64,000 nt of DNA from Bradyrhizobium sp. WSM471 (GTDB lineage Bacteria; Pseudomonadota; Alphaproteobacteria; Rhizobiales; Xanthobacteraceae), in NCBI RefSeq assembly GCF_000244915.1, contig NZ_CM001442.1:7561012-7625011 (forward strand), written 5' to 3'. A program made the translations under genes and the position numbers. The notes under the pieces were generated by a model, which saw only the letters and a list, made by a program, of their open reading frames with translations, was not told the DNA's origin and did not search any database. This document shows, piece by piece, positions 60,093-64,000 of this stretch; the first letter of the stretch is position 1, and each line of letters opens with the position of its first letter.

Positions 60093-60208
60093 AGGTTAGC
60101 TCCCAGCAGTTTTCTGTTTTGAAATCGCGCGGATACTAGTGAAGAACCCCGGCGGTGCCCATCCATTGCATGTTGGTCGTTAGTATGAACGGCGTGCCAA
60201 GCAAACGG

Positions 60209-60350
60209 CGTCGTCCCGGACAAGCGCAGCGAAGCGGAGCGCAGATCCGGGACCCATAACCACAGGGCGTCATTTTGCGACGACCCGTGGTTGCGAGCTT
60301 CGCATCAAACTTCGCCTGGGGTTATGGGTCCCGGCCTTCGCCGGGACGAC
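60209..60350. repeat. Intergenic palindrome (gcgtcgtcccggacaagcgcagcg type)
   Basis: The left arm gcgtcgtcccggacaagcgc and right arm ggtcccggccttcgccggg plus acgac are partial complements, with gacccataacc / ggttatgggtc inside. It lies between the divergent binding protein gene and the end of the RND pump gene. Confidence 0.75.
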
Positions 60351-60386
60351 ACCGGGGTAGTTGATATGCCAGTGATCATCCCCGCG

Positions 60387-63300
60387 CTAGGGAGCCACCG
60401 CCTTCGGCTTCCCCTCGTTCTTCCCCTCGGCCAGGTTCCTCACCACCACGTAGAAGATCGGCGTGAACAACAGCCCGAACAGGGTGACACCGATCATGCC
60501 GAAGAACACGGCGACGCCGACGGCTTGCCGCATCTCCGAGCCGGAGCCGGACGAGATCACCAGCGGCAGCACGCCGAGGATGAAGGCGAAGGACGTCATC
60601 AGGATCGGTCGCAGGCGCAGGCGGCAGGCATCGATCACGGCCTCCAGCCGCGGCTTGCCTTCTTTCTCGATGTCGCGGGCAAACTCGACGATCAGGATCG
60701 CGTTCTTTGCCGCCAGCCCCACCAGCACGACGAAACCGATCTGGGTGAGGATGTTGACGTCCTGCCCCATGATGCGCACGCCGATCGTGGCGGCCAACAG
60801 GCACATCGGCACGATCAGGATCACCGCGAACGGCAAGGTCCAGCTGCCATATTGCGCGGCGAGCACGAGATAGACGAACAGCACGCAGATCGGGAACACG
60901 TAGAGACCCGCATTGCCGCCAGTGATCTGCTGGTAGGACAGATCGGTCCATTCGAAGCTGAAGCCGCTCGGCAGGGTGTCGTCGGCGAGCTTCTTGATCG
61001 CGTTGAGCGCGGTGGTCGAGCTGGTGCCCGGCGCGGGCTCGCCCTGGAGCTCGGACGCCGCGTAGAGATTGTAGCGCGCGACACGGTCGGGGCCCGAGAT
61101 GTCCTTGAAGTCGACCACGCTGCCGAGCATCACCATGTCGCCGGAGGCGTTGCGCGTCCGCAGCCGCGCAAGATCGCTCGGCTCTTTCCGGAACGGGAAG
61201 TCGGCCTGTGCGGTGACGTGATAGGTCCGGCCGAACAGGTTGAAGTCGTTGACATAGGTCGATCCGAAATAGGTCTGGATCGTGTCGTTGATGCCGGCGA
61301 TAGGAACGCCGAGCTTCTGCGCCTTGGTGCGGTCGATATCGACGAAGAGCTGCGGCGTATTCGCCGAGAATGGCGAGAACACCGTGGGAGCGAGCAGCGA
61401 GGGCGATTTGCGTGCCGCGGCGACGAGCTCGTCGGTGGCCGCCGCGAGCATCTCCGGTCCGCGGCCCTGGCGGTCCTGGATACGGATGGCGAAGCCGCCG
61501 CCGGTGCCGATTCCGGGCACGGCCGGCGGCGGAATCACGATGATGAAGGCGCCCTGAATCGCAGCCAGGCGCTTGCGCAGCTCGACCGTGATGGCGGTCG
61601 CAGACAATCCCTTCTTTATCCGCGCCTCGGGCTCGTCGAACACCGGGAAGAGCGCCGCCGCGTTGCCGGCCTGCGTGCGTGTTGCGCCGGAGAAGCCGGC
61701 GAAAGCGGCGACGCGGACGATACCCGGCGTATCCAGCGAGATCCGTTCGATCTCGCGCACGACCTCGGTGGTGCGTGCCAGCGACGCCGCGCCCGGCAAT
61801 TGCACGGAGATGATGACGTAGCCGCGGTCCTGCGCCGGGATGAAGCCTTGCGACGTGGTCCCGATCAGCCAGCCGGCACTGCCGATCAGCACGACATAGA
61901 TCAGGATCATCACCGCCGAATGCCGGATCACGAAATTGGCGAGGCCGGCGTAGCCATGCGCGAGACGGTCGAACACGCGGTTAAACACGCCCGTGAAAGC
62001 GTTCCAGCCGCGCGCGACAAGATTCCAGCGCGCCGGCGGCCGTTTCTCCTCATGGGGGACGAGGAGAAGCGAGGCCAGCGCCGGCGACAGCGTCAACGAG
62101 CAGAAGCAGGAGATTGCGGTCGCGACCGCAATGGTGACGGCGAATTGCTGGAAGAACTGCCCTGAGATGCCGCCCAGAAACGCGGTCGGGACGAACACCG
62201 CGCAGAGCACCAGCGCGATCGACACCAGTGCGCCGCCGACCTCCTCCATGGTCTTCAGCGCGGCATCGCGCCGGCTCATTCCGTGCTCGAGATGCCGCTC
62301 GACATTCTCGACCACGACGATGGCGTCGTCGACCACGATGCCGACGGCGAGAACGAGACCGAACAGCGTGAGATTGTTGATGGAGAAGCCGAGTGCCGCC
62401 ATCACCGCGAAGGTGCCGACCAGCGAAACCGGAATCGCGATGATCGGAATGATCGCGGGACGCCATCCCTGCAGGAACACCAGCACCACGACGACCACGA
62501 GCAACATGGCCTCGTAGATGGTCTTGATCAGCTCGTGGACGGACTGCGCGATGAACTCGGTCGGGTTGTAGCCGATATTGAAGTCGAGGCCCTTCGGAAA
62601 GGTCTCCTTCAGCTTCGTCATCGTGTCCGAAATGTGCTTCGCGGTCGCGAGCGCGTTCGATCCCGGTCGCTGCGTCACCAGCATCGCGACCGCCGATTTG
62701 CGCAGCAGGAAGCTGTTGGTGGAGTAGGCGAGAGCACCGAGCTCGATACGGGCGACGTCGCGCAGGCGCACCGTGCGGCCGTCGGAGCCGGCCTTGATCA
62801 GGATGTCCTCGAACTGCTTCTGGTCTTTCAATCGCCCCGTGAAGGTGAGGTTCGGCTGGAAGGCGCGGTCGGCGATCGGCGGTTCGGCGATCTGGCCGCC
62901 CGCGATCTGCACGTTCTGCGCACGGATCGCGGCGAGCACTTCGGCCGACGTCAGGCCGAGATTGGCGATCCGGTCAGGATCGAGCCATAGCCGCATCGAA
63001 TAATCGCGTGCACCGAAGATCTGGATGTCGCCGACGCCGTCGATCCGGAGCAGCTGGTCGCGGACCTGGAGCAGCGCGTAGTTGGAGATGTAGAGCTGGT
63101 CGAAGGTGTCGTCGGGCGACAGCATGAACACGACCATCAGGATGTCGGGCGAGTTCTTGCGCGTGGTGACGCCGTTGCGCTGAACCTCTTCAGGCAAACG
63201 CGGCTGCGCGATCGCGACGCGGTTCTGCACCAGCACCTGAGCCTTGTCGAGATCGGTGCCGAGCTTGAAAGTGACGGTGATGGTGAGCTGGCCGTTCGAG

Positions 63301-63554
63301 GTCGCCTGGCTGTAGAGATACAGCATGTCCTCGACGCCGTTGATCTCCTGCTCGATGGGAGCTGCAACCGTGTCGGACACGGTCTGCGCGGAGGCGCCGG
63401 GATATTGCGTGGTGACGACGACGGTCGGCGGCACCACTTGCGGATATTCGGAGACAGGCAGCGTGGTGTAAGCGAGCGCGCCGACGATCAGCAGCACGAT
63501 CGACAGCACCATCGCGAGAATGGGCTGGTTGATGGAGAGACGGCCGAGGTTCAT
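60387..63554 (-). CDS. RND multidrug efflux permease (HAE1/AcrB type)
   Basis: 1055 residues, full length. N-terminal FINQPILAMVLSIVLLIVG-like start (SINQPILAMVLSIVLLIVGA), two large periplasmic loops and twelve membrane helices. The proton-relay residues are seen as the Asp pair in GIVVDDAIVVVENVERH (helix 4) and Lys in LAAKNAILIVEFARD (helix 10). It uses the proton gradient to expel drugs or toxic organics through an outer-membrane channel. The start overlaps the adaptor stop by four bases (ATGA). No outer-membrane protein gene (TolC/OprM type) follows before the repeat, so that partner is encoded elsewhere. Confidence 0.96.
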   Translation of the reverse strand: MNLGRLSINQPILAMVLSIVLLIVGALAYTTLPVSEYPQVVPPTVVVTTQYPGASAQTVSDTVAAPIEQEINGVEDMLYLYSQATSNGQLTITVTFKLGTDLDKAQVLVQNRVAIAQPRLPEEVQRNGVTTRKNSPDILMVVFMLSPDDTFDQLYISNYALLQVRDQLLRIDGVGDIQIFGARDYSMRLWLDPDRIANLGLTSAEVLAAIRAQNVQIAGGQIAEPPIADRAFQPNLTFTGRLKDQKQFEDILIKAGSDGRTVRLRDVARIELGALAYSTNSFLLRKSAVAMLVTQRPGSNALATAKHISDTMTKLKETFPKGLDFNIGYNPTEFIAQSVHELIKTIYEAMLLVVVVVLVFLQGWRPAIIPIIAIPVSLVGTFAVMAALGFSINNLTLFGLVLAVGIVVDDAIVVVENVERHLEHGMSRRDAALKTMEEVGGALVSIALVLCAVFVPTAFLGGISGQFFQQFAVTIAVATAISCFCSLTLSPALASLLLVPHEEKRPPARWNLVARGWNAFTGVFNRVFDRLAHGYAGLANFVIRHSAVMILIYVVLIGSAGWLIGTTSQGFIPAQDRGYVIISVQLPGAASLARTTEVVREIERISLDTPGIVRVAAFAGFSGATRTQAGNAAALFPVFDEPEARIKKGLSATAITVELRKRLAAIQGAFIIVIPPPAVPGIGTGGGFAIRIQDRQGRGPEMLAAATDELVAAARKSPSLLAPTVFSPFSANTPQLFVDIDRTKAQKLGVPIAGINDTIQTYFGSTYVNDFNLFGRTYHVTAQADFPFRKEPSDLARLRTRNASGDMVMLGSVVDFKDISGPDRVARYNLYAASELQGEPAPGTSSTTALNAIKKLADDTLPSGFSFEWTDLSYQQITGGNAGLYVFPICVLFVYLVLAAQYGSWTLPFAVILIVPMCLLAATIGVRIMGQDVNILTQIGFVVLVGLAAKNAILIVEFARDIEKEGKPRLEAVIDACRLRLRPILMTSFAFILGVLPLVISSGSGSEMRQAVGVAVFFGMIGVTLFGLLFTPIFYVVVRNLAEGKNEGKPKAVAP

Positions 63555-64000
63555 GACTTGTCACCGGGCTTGCCGCCGGCTGGCGCAGTCTGCGGGGCAA
63601 CCTTGGCGCCGACACGGGCGCGCTGGATGCCGTTGACGATGACGCGGTCCTCGGCCTTCAGCCCTTCGCGGATCACGCGCAGGCCGTCGTCGAGCGGCCC
63701 GAGCGTCACGGGACGCGCCTCGACAGTGTCGTCCGGCTTCACCACGAACACGATTTTGCGGGACTGGTCGGTCGCAACCGCGACGTCGGGAATCAGCAGC
63801 GCCTCATATGGCGCGCTGCCGATCAGGCGGACGCGACCGAACTGACCCGGCAGGATCGACAGATCGGTGTTCTTGATCACGGCGCGGCTGCGCAGCGTGC
63901 CGGTGGAGACATCGAGGCGGTTGTCGAGGAAATTGATGCTGCCTTCGCGGGATGGTTTCGTCTCGCCGGCGAGCGTCACCTGCACCGGGTTCGCCGTATC
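63551..64000 (-). CDS. RND efflux periplasmic adaptor (MFP), 5' part cut by window edge
   Basis: The last 149 codons of a membrane fusion protein. The visible part includes EGSINFLDNRLDVSTGTLRS and LPGQFGRVRLIGSAPYEALL, the beta-barrel segment of the family, and ends in a flexible Pro/Gly-rich tail (APAGGKPGDKS). It is the first gene of the efflux operon and is coupled to the permease gene. The N-terminus and hairpin are beyond 64000. Confidence 0.93.
   Translation of the reverse strand, partial: DTANPVQVTLAGETKPSREGSINFLDNRLDVSTGTLRSRAVIKNTDLSILPGQFGRVRLIGSAPYEALLIPDVAVATDQSRKIVFVVKPDDTVEARPVTLGPLDDGLRVIREGLKAEDRVIVNGIQRARVGAKVAPQTAPAGGKPGDKS

Noticed and set aside
60291..62165. 624-codon open frame on the plus strand
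   Set aside because: It is antisense to the RND permease and starts in a repeat. Long stop-free antisense frames are common at this GC content.

Overview
The window is chromosomal DNA of a high-GC alphaproteobacterium of the Bradyrhizobium/Rhodopseudomonas type (Nitrobacteraceae). The evidence is a CYP199A-type P450 very like the one I remember from R. palustris, many families of palindromic intergenic repeats typical of this group, a surplus of orphan periplasmic binding proteins, and uniform GC-rich codon use. There is no phage, plasmid or CRISPR signature, and no tRNA or rRNA was found. The only mobile element is one intact IS1182-type insertion sequence.

Layout. 1-5.3 kb is an aromatic-acid block: a binding protein (partial), CYP199A-like P450, a MarR regulator, feruloyl-CoA synthetase and a second, divergent MarR regulator with a palindromic operator between them. 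5.4-17.4 kb is a nitrogen-scavenging block. atzF (allophanate hydrolase) converges on a long minus-strand operon, dppA-dppB-dppC-dppDF-atzG-atzE-atzH-gntR, and each side starts at a textbook sigma-54 promoter. An IS has inserted between the converging ends, inside an intergenic palindrome, leaving a CTCAG target duplication. 17.7-20.2 kb carries an APH-fold phosphotransferase and an orphan sugar/glycerol-phosphate binding protein. 20.4-26.0 kb is a signalling operon: DctP-like binding protein, membrane histidine kinase, REC-DUF3369-histidine kinase, and OmpR-type regulator, without TRAP permeases. An orphan ECF sigma factor follows.

27.5-31.5 kb: CcdA plus a TlpA-like thioredoxin, then a cyanide-insensitive cytochrome bd operon (cioA-cioB-DUF2474) ending in a strong terminator. 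31.6-34.6 kb: a duplicated PH-like membrane protein, an L,D-transpeptidase and an orphan AapJ-like amino-acid binding protein. 34.9-43.7 kb: a pair of acyl-CoA dehydrogenases, CMD-like and VOC proteins, two MFS transporters and a prolyl oligopeptidase.

43.9-50.8 kb is a sulfur-oxidation block, soxX-Y-Z-A-K-B followed by an exported DsrE-like protein, then a persulfide dioxygenase-rhodanese fusion. A DUF938 methyltransferase is divergent from soxX, and no soxCD is present in the window. 50.8-64 kb: a 57-residue acidic protein, two MFS transporters, an ABC-FtsX-lipocalin (AttEFGH-like) export unit with a MAPEG protein, another branched-chain-type binding protein, and an RND efflux pump whose adaptor gene runs off the right edge.

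The strongest unreported-looking signals are the paired sigma-54 promoters that tie atzF to the dpp-atzGEH operon, and the transporter-less DctP/two-kinase signalling operon. Calls rest on reading motifs and start contexts by eye; no database search was run.
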